A stretch of DNA of 24,344 bases. It comes from Anaerolineales bacterium (lineage in GTDB: Bacteria; Chloroflexota; Anaerolineae; 4572-78; J111). The stretch lies in assembly GCA_012032575.1 (NCBI GenBank), contig JAAUSP010000035.1, positions 1 through 24,344 of the forward strand, given 5' to 3'. Positions 16,797 to 24,344 of this stretch are shown one piece after another (position 1 is the stretch's first letter; each line of letters begins with the position of its first letter). The notes beneath the pieces were generated by a model that searched no databases, was not told the DNA's origin, and saw only the letters and a program-made list of their open reading frames with translations. A program made the translations under genes and the position numbers.

Positions 16797-18188
16797 ATGA
16801 CGAATGGTCAGTCTTCCCGCTTGCAACCTATGCGTTTGTCTATCCGCGAAAGAGCCAATACTCAGCCTTTGGCGCTAGTTTCGCCTGATTCGCCTTTTGA
16901 CGGCTTCAGTGCTCCTCTGCGGCAACTGTTAGAAGAGCCGCGCACCATCGAAGCTACCCAAATACCCCAGCCGTTTCTGACCAGTTTGGCCCTGAAAATT
17001 CTTTATTTTGGCGGCTCGATGAAGGGCTGGCAGATTGCCCAGACCATGCGCCTCCATTTTAGCGGCGTAGTTGAGCCGCTTCTGCAAGCCCTCAAAACCC
17101 ATCATTTGGTGCAAGTCACCGGCGGAAACAACCTCAATCGCGCGTCCTATCAATACGCCATCACCGACAACGGCAGCAAGCGGGCCAGAGAACTGCTGGA
17201 ACGTAACCGTTATGTTGGCCCCTGCCCCGTGACACTCAATCATTATGTCAATGTTGTCAAGCTTCAGGCCCAAAGCCGGCCTCTGGTGCGTGAAGCCGAT
17301 GTGCAACAGGCGCTGCGCTCGCTGGTTTTATCCCAAGACATCATTGACCGGGTGGGGCCGGCGGTCAACTCGTTTAAATCCATGTTTTTGTATGGGCCGC
17401 CCGGTAACGGCAAGACCAGCATTGCCAAAATCATTGGCCGGGGCTTGCTGCCGGGCAACGTGATGATCCCCTATGCCGTTTTTGAAGATGGGCAGGTCAT
17501 CAAGGTATTCGACGCCGAAACTCACCGGGCTATCGGCAGCGAGGAAGTTCAACTGGCCGAGTCGAACCAGATGGACAAGCGCTGGCTGCGCTGCATGCCG
17601 CCGGTTGTTATTACCGGCGGCGAATTGTCTTTGCAGGATTTGGATTTGGCCTGGAGCGATACCAACCGCTTCTACGAAGCGCCGCTGCAACTCAAGGCCA
17701 ACGGCGGTATGCTGCTGATTGACGACTTTGGCCGCCAACAGATGGCCCCGAAAGACCTTTTGAACCGTTGGATTGTACCCCTGGAAGAACGTCTGGACTT
17801 TTTAACCTTCCAGACCGGCAAGAAATTTGCCGTTCCGTTTGAAACTCTGATTATTTTCTCAACCAACCTGGACCCGGAGGCGCTGGTGGATGACGCTTTT
17901 CTGCGGCGTATTCGCCACAAACTGGGCATTGATAACCCTACGGAAAAGCAGTTTTACGAAATATTTGTGACCGCCTGTGATGAACGCGGCATCAAGTTTG
18001 ATAAAAATTCCTTTATTCACCTGCTGCGCGAATATTATTTAAGCGTAGGCCGTCCGATGAAAGCCTGTCACCCCCGCGATTTGCTGGACCAACTGACCGA
18101 TTTTGCCACCTATCGCGGCGAACGCCCCGCCATGACCCTCGAACTGATTGACCGGGCCGCTCGTTCCTACTTTGCCGAGCTGTTCTGA
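16797..18188 (+). CDS. AAA family ATPase with N-terminal winged helix
   Basis: 463 residues from the ATG at 16797, which follows GGGAG; an earlier TTG at 16743 has no ribosome site. Residues about 60-140 look like a winged helix-turn-helix (LALKILYFGGSMKGWQIAQT then LLQALKTHHLVQVTG). Next is a AAA core: Walker A GPPGNGKTS at about 200-208, Walker B MLLIDDFGRQ with Asp 309/Asp 310 (the usual second-position Glu is Asp), sensor 1 TLIIFSTNLDPE, and an arginine-finger-like DAFLRRIRHKLG. The C-terminal lid contains HPRDLLDQLTDFATY. An insert between Walker A and B (about 215-295) with FEDGQVIKVFDAE is unusual. The protein is MoxR/SpoVK-like in general form, but I do not know its function. It is monocistronic and faces folE. 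Confidence 0.8.
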   Translation: MTNGQSSRLQPMRLSIRERANTQPLALVSPDSPFDGFSAPLRQLLEEPRTIEATQIPQPFLTSLALKILYFGGSMKGWQIAQTMRLHFSGVVEPLLQALKTHHLVQVTGGNNLNRASYQYAITDNGSKRARELLERNRYVGPCPVTLNHYVNVVKLQAQSRPLVREADVQQALRSLVLSQDIIDRVGPAVNSFKSMFLYGPPGNGKTSIAKIIGRGLLPGNVMIPYAVFEDGQVIKVFDAETHRAIGSEEVQLAESNQMDKRWLRCMPPVVITGGELSLQDLDLAWSDTNRFYEAPLQLKANGGMLLIDDFGRQQMAPKDLLNRWIVPLEERLDFLTFQTGKKFAVPFETLIIFSTNLDPEALVDDAFLRRIRHKLGIDNPTEKQFYEIFVTACDERGIKFDKNSFIHLLREYYLSVGRPMKACHPRDLLDQLTDFATYRGERPAMTLELIDRAARSYFAELF

Positions 18189-18214
18189 TCACCCTTCCAA
18201 CGAAGACAAAATTT

Positions 18215-18333
18215 GTAACTACTCTGCCATGTCATTTCGACCGAAGGGAGAAATCTCCGAGGCCGATGCAGTGCCACAGAGACGCTTCGCGTCGGCCTAT
18301 GGCCTCGTAATGATATGAGGACTGAGCAGTTAC
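18215..18333. repeat. Inverted-repeat (MITE/REP-like) element
   Basis: A 119-base stretch with imperfect inverted ends: GTAACTACTCTGCC at the left and GTAACTGCTCAGTCC on the other strand at the right. Each is followed by AT(G/A)TCATT(T/A)CGA. Inside, AGGCCGA at 18259-18265 pairs with TCGGCCT near 18292. No ORF is present. The GTCATTTCGACCGAAGGGAG core resembles repeated intergenic elements I recall from several phyla. It lies between convergent genes and could act as a bidirectional terminator. Confidence 0.55.
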
Positions 18334-18344
18334 GGAGATTCTGC

Positions 18345-18377
18345 CAATCTCCAATCTCTAATCTCCAAACTCCTAAT
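18345..18377. repeat. Degenerate heptamer repeat (CCAATCT)
   Basis: About five 7-base units (CCAATCT, CTAATCT, CCAAACT and variants), reaching into the last bases of folE. The same unit occurs inside the FGE gene at 22701-22723. Confidence 0.6.
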
Positions 18378-19020
18378 CATCAAACCGGCGGCGGCCGATG
18401 TGCTCCATAAACTCGGCCCGCGTTTTGAGGTGGCTTTTGAATGTCCCTACCAGGGCGCTGGTCACCATGGTGGCGTTGGCTTTTTTTACACCGCGCATCA
18501 TGCTGCACATATGCGCTCCCTCTACTACCACCGCTACCCCGTGCGGATGAAGCGTTTCGTCAATAAAATCGGCAATTTGCTGGGTCATGCGTTCCTGTAC
18601 CTGCAAGCGGCGGGCAAACATATCCACAATGCGCGGAATTTTGCTTAACCCCAGCACCTTGCCTTTGGGAATGTAGGCCACGTGGGCCTTGCCAAAAAAC
18701 GGCAGCATGTGGTGTTCGCACAGGCTGTAAAAGTCAATATCCTTGACAATCACCATTTCGCTGTAATCTACATCGAAGAGGGCGTTATTGATAAGCTGGG
18801 TTGGGTTGATATGATAGCCGGCTGTCAATTCGTCATACATGCGGGCGACCCGCTCAGGGGTGCGCTGCAAACCTTCCCGGTCGGGGTCCTCGCCGATGCT
18901 GAGTAAGGTTTTGCGCACCGCCTTTTTTATCACTTTTTGCCGTTTTGAGGTTTCTTCCTGATCGCCGTTGGGGCTGATTTGAAACGTCTCCGGTAGATGT
19001 TCGATTACAGCACGTTTCAT
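18373..19020 (-). CDS. folE: GTP cyclohydrolase I
   Basis: Converts GTP to 7,8-dihydroneopterin triphosphate, the first step of folate/pterin synthesis, using a zinc ion. 215 residues, the normal size. Visible motifs: [20 protein letters not shown], the zinc-binding [20 protein letters not shown] (Cys and His), [20 protein letters not shown], and the third zinc ligand in [14 protein letters not shown]. The C-terminus, [13 protein letters not shown], is typical. The ATG at 19020 has GGAGGGAAT upstream. It is 60 bases downstream of folK on the same strand and probably the last gene of a folB-folK-folE operon. Convergent with the AAA ATPase gene. Confidence 0.97.
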   Translation of the reverse strand: MKRAVIEHLPETFQISPNGDQEETSKRQKVIKKAVRKTLLSIGEDPDREGLQRTPERVARMYDELTAGYHINPTQLINNALFDVDYSEMVIVKDIDFYSLCEHHMLPFFGKAHVAYIPKGKVLGLSKIPRIVDMFARRLQVQERMTQQIADFIDETLHPHGVAVVVEGAHMCSMMRGVKKANATMVTSALVGTFKSHLKTRAEFMEHIGRRRFDD

Positions 19021-19080
19021 AATTCCCTCCTGAAAATAGGTTTACCGGAGTCAAACGGCTTAAGCCATTTGACTCCATTT

Positions 19081-19583
19081 TCATTTAAAAACATCAGGCC
19101 GTAGGCGCATGGAGGAGTTATCCAGCTCAAAACTTTGGGCAATTTCGGCTAAGGTCCGGCCCAACTCTGGATGTACATAATCAGGGGCAATTTCGGCCAG
19201 GGGAATGGCGACAAAAGGCCGTTCGATGATCTCCGGGTCGGGGATGTGACGCCGGCCCAACTGAAATATCTCGCGGTTGAAAAGCACAATATCAAGGTCA
19301 ATGGGCCGGGGCGCATTTTTGTCGGCCTGACGCACCCGACCCAACTGCCGCTCGATGGCGGCCAGGACGTTCTGCTTCAGTTGGGCGGCGGTCAGAGGGG
19401 TTTCTACTATCACCGTAGCGTTTAAGAAATTGGGCTGGTCGGTCAAGCCCACCGGCACAGTTTCCCAAACCGACGAGACGGCGATCAGTCGGTTTTTGCC
19501 GCCAGCAGCTCAAGGGCGGCACGCAGATTTTTAACCGGCTCAATGTTGGAGCCGAGTGAGAGATAGGCGGTATTGCCGGCCAT
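19081..19583 (-). CDS. folK: 2-amino-4-hydroxy-6-hydroxymethyldihydropteridine pyrophosphokinase (one frameshift)
   Basis: Transfers pyrophosphate from ATP to hydroxymethyldihydropterin in folate synthesis. The corrected protein is about 167 residues. It starts at the ATG at 19583, which overlaps the folB stop as TGATG, with AYLSLGSNIEPVKNLRAALE. The frame then breaks in the A5 run (plus T 19493-19497). Adding one A gives KNRLIAVSSVWETVPVG, which joins directly to the longer downstream frame. That frame holds DQPNFLNATVIVET and the metal-binding RPIDLDIVLFNRE, then HPELGRTLAEI. Read literally, only the C-terminal 125 residues would be called. The folB/folK overlap indicates coupled translation. 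Sequencing error is the likely cause of the break. Confidence 0.93.
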
Positions 19584-19963
19584 CAAACCTTTTCCGCAGC
19601 ACCGGTATCGAAACGAGTCCGGTCTACGGTAACGCCGACCGACCGGGCAAAACGCAAAGCGCCGGGTTTTTCTACTGTCACCATCGCCCGTTCAACCCGC
19701 GGATCGGCCAGGCACAGATAATTAATTTCCAGGGCCAGTTTTTCCACCAGATAAAACTGCGACTCTTCGACCAGTTTGATGATTTGCTTGGCAATGGTAC
19801 GGTAATTGACCGTATCGGCAATATCATCCGAGGCGGCGGCGGTGTGATCGGTATAGAGGGTGATGTTGACCACGACATCCTGCTTGTTACGCCGCTCTTC
19901 TTCATTAATGCCAATAATGGCCCGTAACAGTAAATCTTTGATGTGGATTTGATCGTTTGCCAT
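19583..19963 (-). CDS. folB: Dihydroneopterin aldolase
   Basis: Cleaves dihydroneopterin to 6-hydroxymethyldihydropterin and glycolaldehyde. About 126 residues from the ATG at 19963. The family pattern is IHIKDLLLRAIIGINEEER at the N-terminus, VNYRTIAKQIIKLVEESQF with the active-site Tyr, LVEKLALEI, and VTVEKPGALRFARSVGVTV with the catalytic-type Lys-Pro. The upstream ATG at 20002 falls at or just past the predicted transcription start, so the shorter form, with GGGG close upstream, is preferred. First gene of the folB-folK-folE operon; its stop overlaps the folK start. Confidence 0.95.
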   Translation of the reverse strand: MANDQIHIKDLLLRAIIGINEEERRNKQDVVVNITLYTDHTAAASDDIADTVNYRTIAKQIIKLVEESQFYLVEKLALEINYLCLADPRVERAMVTVEKPGALRFARSVGVTVDRTRFDTGAAEKV

Positions 19964-20005
19964 AAATGCCCCAGATTGCGCCGTCAATTGACCGAGATTC
20001 ATAAA

Positions 20006-20033
20006 AGTATAGCCAACTTTTTAATAAAACCAA
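20006..20033 (-). promoter_or_regulatory. Promoter of the folate operon
   Basis: Minus-strand TTGGTT (plus 20028-20033), 16-base spacer, TATACT (20006-20011). It lies between the kinase stop (20049) and folB and would start transcription near 19999. Confidence 0.55.
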
Positions 20034-20048
20034 GTGAAATCAAAAACT

Positions 20049-22189
20049 TTAAGCCAGTGGCAGGGTAAAACTAAAGGTGCTGCCCTGGCCCTCGCTTGCT
20101 ACTCCCACTTGCCCCCCAACCGCTCGACAATCCGACGCACAATTGACAGCCCCAGACCGTAACTATCCAGCCGGTCCGGCTCAAGCTGGGTAAACTCGGT
20201 GAACAACTGAGCCTGGGCCTCGGCGGTCAGGCCGGGACCGTTATCTTTAACCCAAAACCGGGCCATGCCATCGGCTTGAACCTTGAACCCCAGTTCCAGA
20301 CGAGGCGGCTGACCGCCATACTTGAGACCATTACTGATATAGTTAGACCAGACTTCTTCCAGCCAGGGAGCATAGCCGAGAACGGTGGGCCATTCCGAGG
20401 GGGTAATAATTTCGGCCTGCTGGGCTTCGATCATGTCCGCCATACTGGCCAGGGTTTCGGCCACAATATTGGCCATGTTGAGGGAGCGTATGGCGACCGT
20501 TCGCTGCCGCACCCCGGCCAGCAGCAGCAGCCCTTCGACAATCCGGTTGGCTTTCTGACTGCTGCGGGCCATACTTTGCAGATATTCGCCCAACTCCTCC
20601 GGCGGCATCGTTGAGTAGGCTTCGGCCAAAACCTGAGCCATGGTGGTCAGCGTCCCGATAGGATTTTTGAGATCGTGGGCTACGGTGCGGGCGTAGGCAT
20701 CCAACTCCTGATTGCGGGCTTGTAACTGCTCGTTCTGCTGGCGCAGCGCTTCCTCAATTTGCTTGTGCTCGGTGATGTCACGGGCAATGCCTAAAACTAC
20801 TTTTTGATCTCCAATTTCGACCGGGAATGTTCGTATCTCTACTTTAACCTGGCTGCCATCTTTGCGGGTTAAAATAAATTCGTCTGGCCCAGTTACGTCC
20901 CCCTGAAGCCCTTTCGTCAGAGCAGCCAGAGCTTTGGGTATCTCCTGGGGAGATAATAAATTTAACTCTAATAAATTTTTGCCGATTACCGCTTCTTTCT
21001 GATAACCGATCAGTTCCTCGGCGGCTCGATTGCCGTCAATAATACGACCATTCAGATCATTTAAATAGTAGGCATCGGGCGCAAATTCAAATAATTTCTT
21101 AAAGCGTTCCTCACTCTCGCGCAAAGCTGCTTCAGCCTGTCTTTGTTCGGTAATGTCAATCCCGGTGGCAATCACATATTCAACGGCGTCGGTTTTGTCT
21201 AATAAGGTGGCATTTGACCAGGCAATCAAACGTTGCTGACCTGTTTTGGGAACCAGATGCGCTTCAAATTTGCTCTGCATACGGTTTGAGGTATCGCCGG
21301 AAGGTTTATGGGAGGAAGTTGTAAAATAATGCTGGACGATATCACCCGCCTCCGGCGGCAGCAATTCCCATGCATACCGATTTTTGACCTCAGCCAGACT
21401 GTAGCCGCTGATCTGCTCACAAGCGCGGTTAAAATGGACAATCCGGCCTTCTCGATCCAGAGCGACGACCAGCGCATCGGCGGTATCGAGTAAAGTGGAG
21501 ATGAAATTGCGTTCTTTTTTGAGGGTTCTGACTCGTCTGATAATTTCCTCCCGCACCTGGTTATGCAGCCCAACATTTTCCAGGGCCAGCGCCGCTTGAT
21601 CGGCGAAGGCCTGGAGCGCATCCGCGTCGGCTGGCTCAATATAATGGGTCGTCTCGCTGTCAATGGTTAAAAAGCCCACCACTTTGCCCCGCCGACGAAT
21701 CGGGGCACAGGCATACGATTTTACCCAAACCCTGCCAAACTTGTGAACCCAGGCATCCTGTTCTGCCGGCTGCGCCACTGCCAAAGGACGGCCGGTGTCG
21801 CGGACAGCCTTCAAAACAGGCATACGGTCAATATGAAAAGTGGCAGAGACAATCGCTTTGGGGCTGGCCCGTTCTGCCTGAACGTAGCCCCGCCAGCGAT
21901 ACACCCGCGCCATATCAGCCTGGATCAACAGGATACAGGCCGCGTCGCAGGCAACCACTCGAGTCAGTTCATCCAGAACCCGGTCAAGCACCTCTTCGCC
22001 TCTGAGGGTGCTGCTGATCGCCGCGCCGGTTTGATTCAGCGCATCGGCCAGCGCCCAATGTTCCCGTTCGGCTGCCAGCCAGTGAGCCAGCTCCACCTCG
22101 CGCTGCTGCTGTTCAGCTTCCAGTTCGGCGACACGTTGCTGGAGGGCAGCTATTTCGGCCAGGAGCTGAGCCTCTTTTTCAGGGGTCAT
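20049..22189 (-). CDS. GAF-PAS-PAS sensor histidine kinase (frameshift near the 3' end)
   Basis: The corrected protein is about 713 residues, with no membrane segments. N-terminal coiled coil (about 1-45, QRVAELEAEQQQREVELAHW), GAF domain (about 55-215, DAACILLIQADMARVYRWRG), a PAS domain (about 235-350, with DREGRIVHFNRACEQISGYS) and a second PAS (about 358-480, with FEFAPDAYYLNDLNGRIIDG). Then HisKA with TVAHDLKNPIGTL (His about 505) and an ATPase domain with NYISNGLKYGG, DNGPGLTAEAQA and SYGLGLSIVRRI. The reading frame stops early at 20099. Adding one base to the C6 run at 20112-20117 gives the usual ending EGQGSTFSFTLPLA and a stop at 20049. The ATG at 22189 follows a perfect AGGAGG. No response regulator is adjacent. 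The core is closely similar to that of the 12.7-14.4 kb kinase. Confidence 0.93.
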
Positions 22190-22248
22190 CGTAGCCTCCT
22201 TATTGAAGGACCATGATTGACGGGTTACCGGGAACGATGTTCATCTGT

Positions 22249-22277
22249 AGTATATCACGAGGCGCGATTGGTTACAA
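22249..22277 (-). promoter_or_regulatory. Promoter of the GAF-PAS kinase
   Basis: Minus-strand TTGTAA (plus 22272-22277), 17-base spacer, TATACT (22249-22254), with TGA before the -10 (extended -10). It leaves a leader of about 50 bases before the AGGAGG site. Confidence 0.7.
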
Positions 22278-22325
22278 TGAAATATTTCCCAAATTGAGGA
22301 GACTTTGCCAACTTTTGCTTTAGCG

Positions 22326-22354
22326 TTGACGAGTTTAGCCGAATCTTTTATACT
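22326..22354 (+). promoter_or_regulatory. Promoter of the EAD-FGE gene
   Basis: TTGACG (22326-22331), 17-base spacer, TATACT (22349-22354). A close match to consensus, 39 bases before the start codon and back to back with the kinase promoter. Confidence 0.75.
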
Positions 22355-22393
22355 TGAAGGGAAAATAAAGCAATATTAGGGGGATGGAGAAGC

Positions 22394-23564
22394 ATGAACC
22401 CAGCTTACAATACCTCAGTAATTCGCCGGCTGCTGCTGGCAGCCTTCACCGATGAGGAATTTACCTTCTTTTGCTATGACCATTTTCGAGAGGTATATCA
22501 AAAATTTGCTGGGGGCATGACCTTCACTGCCAAAACTCAACTGCTCATTGAGCAGTGCGAGAATCGCAACGAATTTGGCAAACTCCTGCCTCTGGTTGAG
22601 GGATCTAACCCCGCCAAATACACCGAATTTACAGATTTAATCCAAAAACCTACTCCCCAATCTGTCATAGGCACGCCGCTAGAGGCACACAAAATAGAGG
22701 CAATCTCCAATCTCCAATCTCTTTCTTCCCGCCAGCCTTTTGAGCCGGAAATGATCCTCATCCCCGCCGGGGAGTTTTTGATGGGGAGTGACCCCTTGGT
22801 GGATAAATACGCCCAAGATAACGAACAGCCCCAACATCGGCTGTACTTGCCTGATTACTACCTCTCCAAAACCCCCGTGACCAACGCTCAATACCTGGCC
22901 TTGTGCGGGCAACCGATTATTGTCCCATCGCCGAGCAACAGGGATGGGGTTGGGGTTGGACAGATAAAGGTAAGACTGAAAAAATCGAAGGAGCAAACTG
23001 GCAGCATCCCCATGGCCCACAAAGCAACATAACCAGGAAGTATGACCATCCAGTGGTACAAGTTAGTTGGCATGATGCCTTGGCTTATTGCACTTGGCTG
23101 GTCGAAGTGACGGGCAAACCTTATACCCTCCCCAGTGAAGCTGAGTGGGAAAAGGGAGCACGAGGATCAGACGGACGTATTTATCCCTGGGGGAATGAGT
23201 GGGGTGCTAACCGCTGCAACTCCCGTGAAAGCGGGCCGGGCGATACCACCCCAGTTGATATCTACCCTGACGGAGCCAGCCCTTATGGATTGCTGGATAT
23301 GACTGGGAATGTGTGGGTATGGACACGCAGCCTGTGGGGCCAAGATTGGCCAAAGCCAGAGTTCAAGTACCCCTATCGCCCAGGCGGGGGCCGGGAAAAT
23401 TTGAAAGTTGGCGAAAAGGTTTTGCGAGTGCTGCGAGGTGGCTCATGGTACTTCGATGGAGTGATCGCTGCGCCTTACGCTACAGAAATGATCCGTATTA
23501 CTGGGATTTCAATGTCAGTTTTCGAGTTGTAGTCTCACCTAATTCTCTTTCTTCTGCCGTCTGA
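22394..23564 (+). CDS. Effector-associated domain plus FGE/SUMF1-like domain protein (two frameshifts)
   Basis: The corrected protein is about 390 residues. The first ~85 residues ([20 protein letters not shown] to [14 protein letters not shown]) look like an effector-associated domain, a small helical adaptor of NTPase-linked conflict systems. A low-complexity linker encoded by heptamer repeats leads to a formylglycine-generating-enzyme-like domain: [71 protein letters not shown] and [10 protein letters not shown]. One T is missing at 22901-22902 and one near 23457. With both restored the end reads [20 protein letters not shown] and FRVVVSP. Of the two catalytic cysteines of true FGE only the second position has Cys, so it is probably a lectin-like binding domain rather than an enzyme. 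The start ATG has GGAG nearby. Confidence 0.85.
22701..22723. repeat. Heptamer repeat inside the FGE gene (CAATCTC)
   Basis: About three tandem 7-base units, in frame in the linker between the effector-associated and FGE domains. The same unit is found in the intergenic repeat at 18345-18377. Confidence 0.6.
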
Positions 23565-23657
23565 ACTTGGGAGAATGGGGTACAGGACAGCAGTGATAAC
23601 CCTTCGGAATCCCGACGATAGCGGGGTCGCCGCAAAAATTTTGGGAGGTTCAACCAA
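23565..23657. other. Intergenic segment after the FGE gene
   Basis: G/C-rich patch (cgacgatagcggggtcgccg, about 23612-23631) followed by AAAAATTTTGGG. No ORF or clear terminator. It directly follows the FGE 3' end, where diversity-generating retroelements carry a GC-rich mark, but no template repeat or reverse transcriptase is in the window. Confidence 0.3.
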
Positions 23658-23685
23658 TTGGCGGCTTCGTAGATCATGGTATAAT
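23658..23685 (+). promoter_or_regulatory. Promoter of the partner-HNH gene
   Basis: TTGGCG (23658-23663), 16-base spacer, TATAAT (23680-23685) with ATGG before it. The leader would be only about 12 bases, enough for the AAGGAG ribosome site. Confidence 0.65.
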
Positions 23686-23704
23686 ACCCCTAAGGAGCAA
23701 GTCT

Positions 23705-24344
23705 ATGGCAGTCGAAGTAACTTTGAAACTACCAGAACGGTTAGTGGAACATGCCCGACGTTTTGGCCAAGCTACCCATCGAGAAGTGGATGAAGTGCTG
23801 GCTGATACCTTAGAAATGATGTGGGCAGCCACTGATATTTTACCCGATTGGGAGCCGCCCGTATCAACACTCTCTGATGATGAGGTACTGGCGCTAGCCG
23901 ACTCTAAAATGGATTTGGCACAAAATGAACGTTTGGGCGAACTTCAGGCGGATGGCAAATCTAGAGGGTTGACCGAAACTGAACGGGCCGAGTTGTTAGA
24001 GATGTTATATCTTTATCAAACCGGACAACTGCGTAAATCGGAAGCGCTGGCTGAGGCCGTTCGGCGTGGTTTTACGGTAGCTGTTAACCCTATGGCTGAC
24101 CTTGCTGAGGATATTCGTCAACGAGTGCGCGAACGAGCGGGGCATCGGTGTGAGTATTGTCTTAGCCATCAGGATTATGTGCTAGGTAGATTGCAAATTG
24201 ATCACGTCCAACCAAGCGCCAGGGGTGGTTCTGATGCCGAAGATAACCTCTGCTTGGCCTGTGAGTTATGCAATCAATACAAATGGACCAAAAACTCATG
24301 GCCCCAGACCCCTCAAAACGGGCCAATACATTCCTCTCTTTAAA
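23705..24344 (+). CDS. Small conserved partner protein fused in frame to an HNH endonuclease (partial, frameshift)
   Basis: The first ~122 residues (MAVEVTLKLPERLVEHARRF, with LSDDEVLALADSKMDLAQNE and YQTGQLRKSEALAEAVRRG) match a conserved small protein that I recall as a separate gene directly upstream of HNH nucleases. Its N-terminus looks like a ribbon-helix-helix/antitoxin strand and helix. From about residue 130 (MADLAEDIRQRVRERAGHRC) an HNH domain begins: CEYC, then LQIDHVQPSARGG with the catalytic His, DNLCLACELCN and YKW. The frame then breaks in the A5 run at 24290-24294. With one A removed it continues THGPRPLKTGQYIPLF to the window edge, so the TAA at 24341 is not the true stop. 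Whether the junction is a real fusion or a lost stop (a TAA lies in another frame just before ATG 24091) cannot be decided. The start has AAGGAG. Confidence 0.8.

Overview
The window looks like a piece of a Chloroflexota (Anaerolineae-type) chromosome, probably from a metagenome or lightly polished assembly. This rests on gene content: many GAF/PAS histidine kinases, a single-receiver regulator, an effector-associated-domain plus formylglycine-generating-enzyme-like protein, an HNH nuclease behind a small conserved partner, heptameric intergenic repeats, and moderate G+C by eye. No rRNA, tRNA, CRISPR array or complete insertion sequence was seen.

Layout. (1) 1-1206, minus strand: the start of htpX (runs off the left edge) and a small winged-helix-like gene. 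Each is preceded by a consensus promoter and by a copy of the same structured leader RNA ending in an intrinsic terminator. I cannot match this pair of leaders to a riboswitch class, and they are the best candidate for an undescribed system here. (2) 1214-8831, minus strand: a run transcribed from a promoter at 8803-8831, holding a pyruvate/2-oxoacid dehydrogenase E1 beta gene, a large multi-GAF histidine kinase, a DUF2294 protein and PEP carboxylase. (3) 8910-16615, plus strand: a tightly spaced operon with a pteridine-reductase-like SDR, a MASE1-PAS-PAS histidine kinase, a stand-alone receiver, a receiver-GAF-histidine kinase, a GT-B-like glycosyltransferase and an M29 aminopeptidase. (4) 16694-18188, plus: a AAA ATPase with an N-terminal winged helix. 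(5) 18215-18377: an inverted-repeat element and heptamer repeats between convergent genes. (6) 18373-20033, minus: folB-folK-folE, three early steps of the folate/pterin pathway. (7) 20049-22277, minus: a GAF-PAS-PAS histidine kinase. (8) 22326-24344, plus: accessory genes, namely an EAD-FGE protein and a partner-HNH nuclease gene running off the right edge.

A dominant technical feature is single-base indels: I find eleven, in eight genes (htpX, ppc x3, E1 beta, the receiver-GAF kinase, folK, the 20-22 kb kinase, the FGE protein x2, HNH). Nine are apparent deletions and two are insertions. Most lie in mononucleotide runs, and in each case the neighbouring frame continues the expected protein. 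Because several hit core metabolic genes, sequencing error is much more likely than gene decay. I therefore annotate these as single genes with a corrected frame and say where each shift lies.

Functionally the window mixes housekeeping metabolism (PEP carboxylase, E1 beta, folate genes), membrane-protein quality control (HtpX) and a dense set of sensory kinases whose signals and outputs cannot be read from sequence alone.
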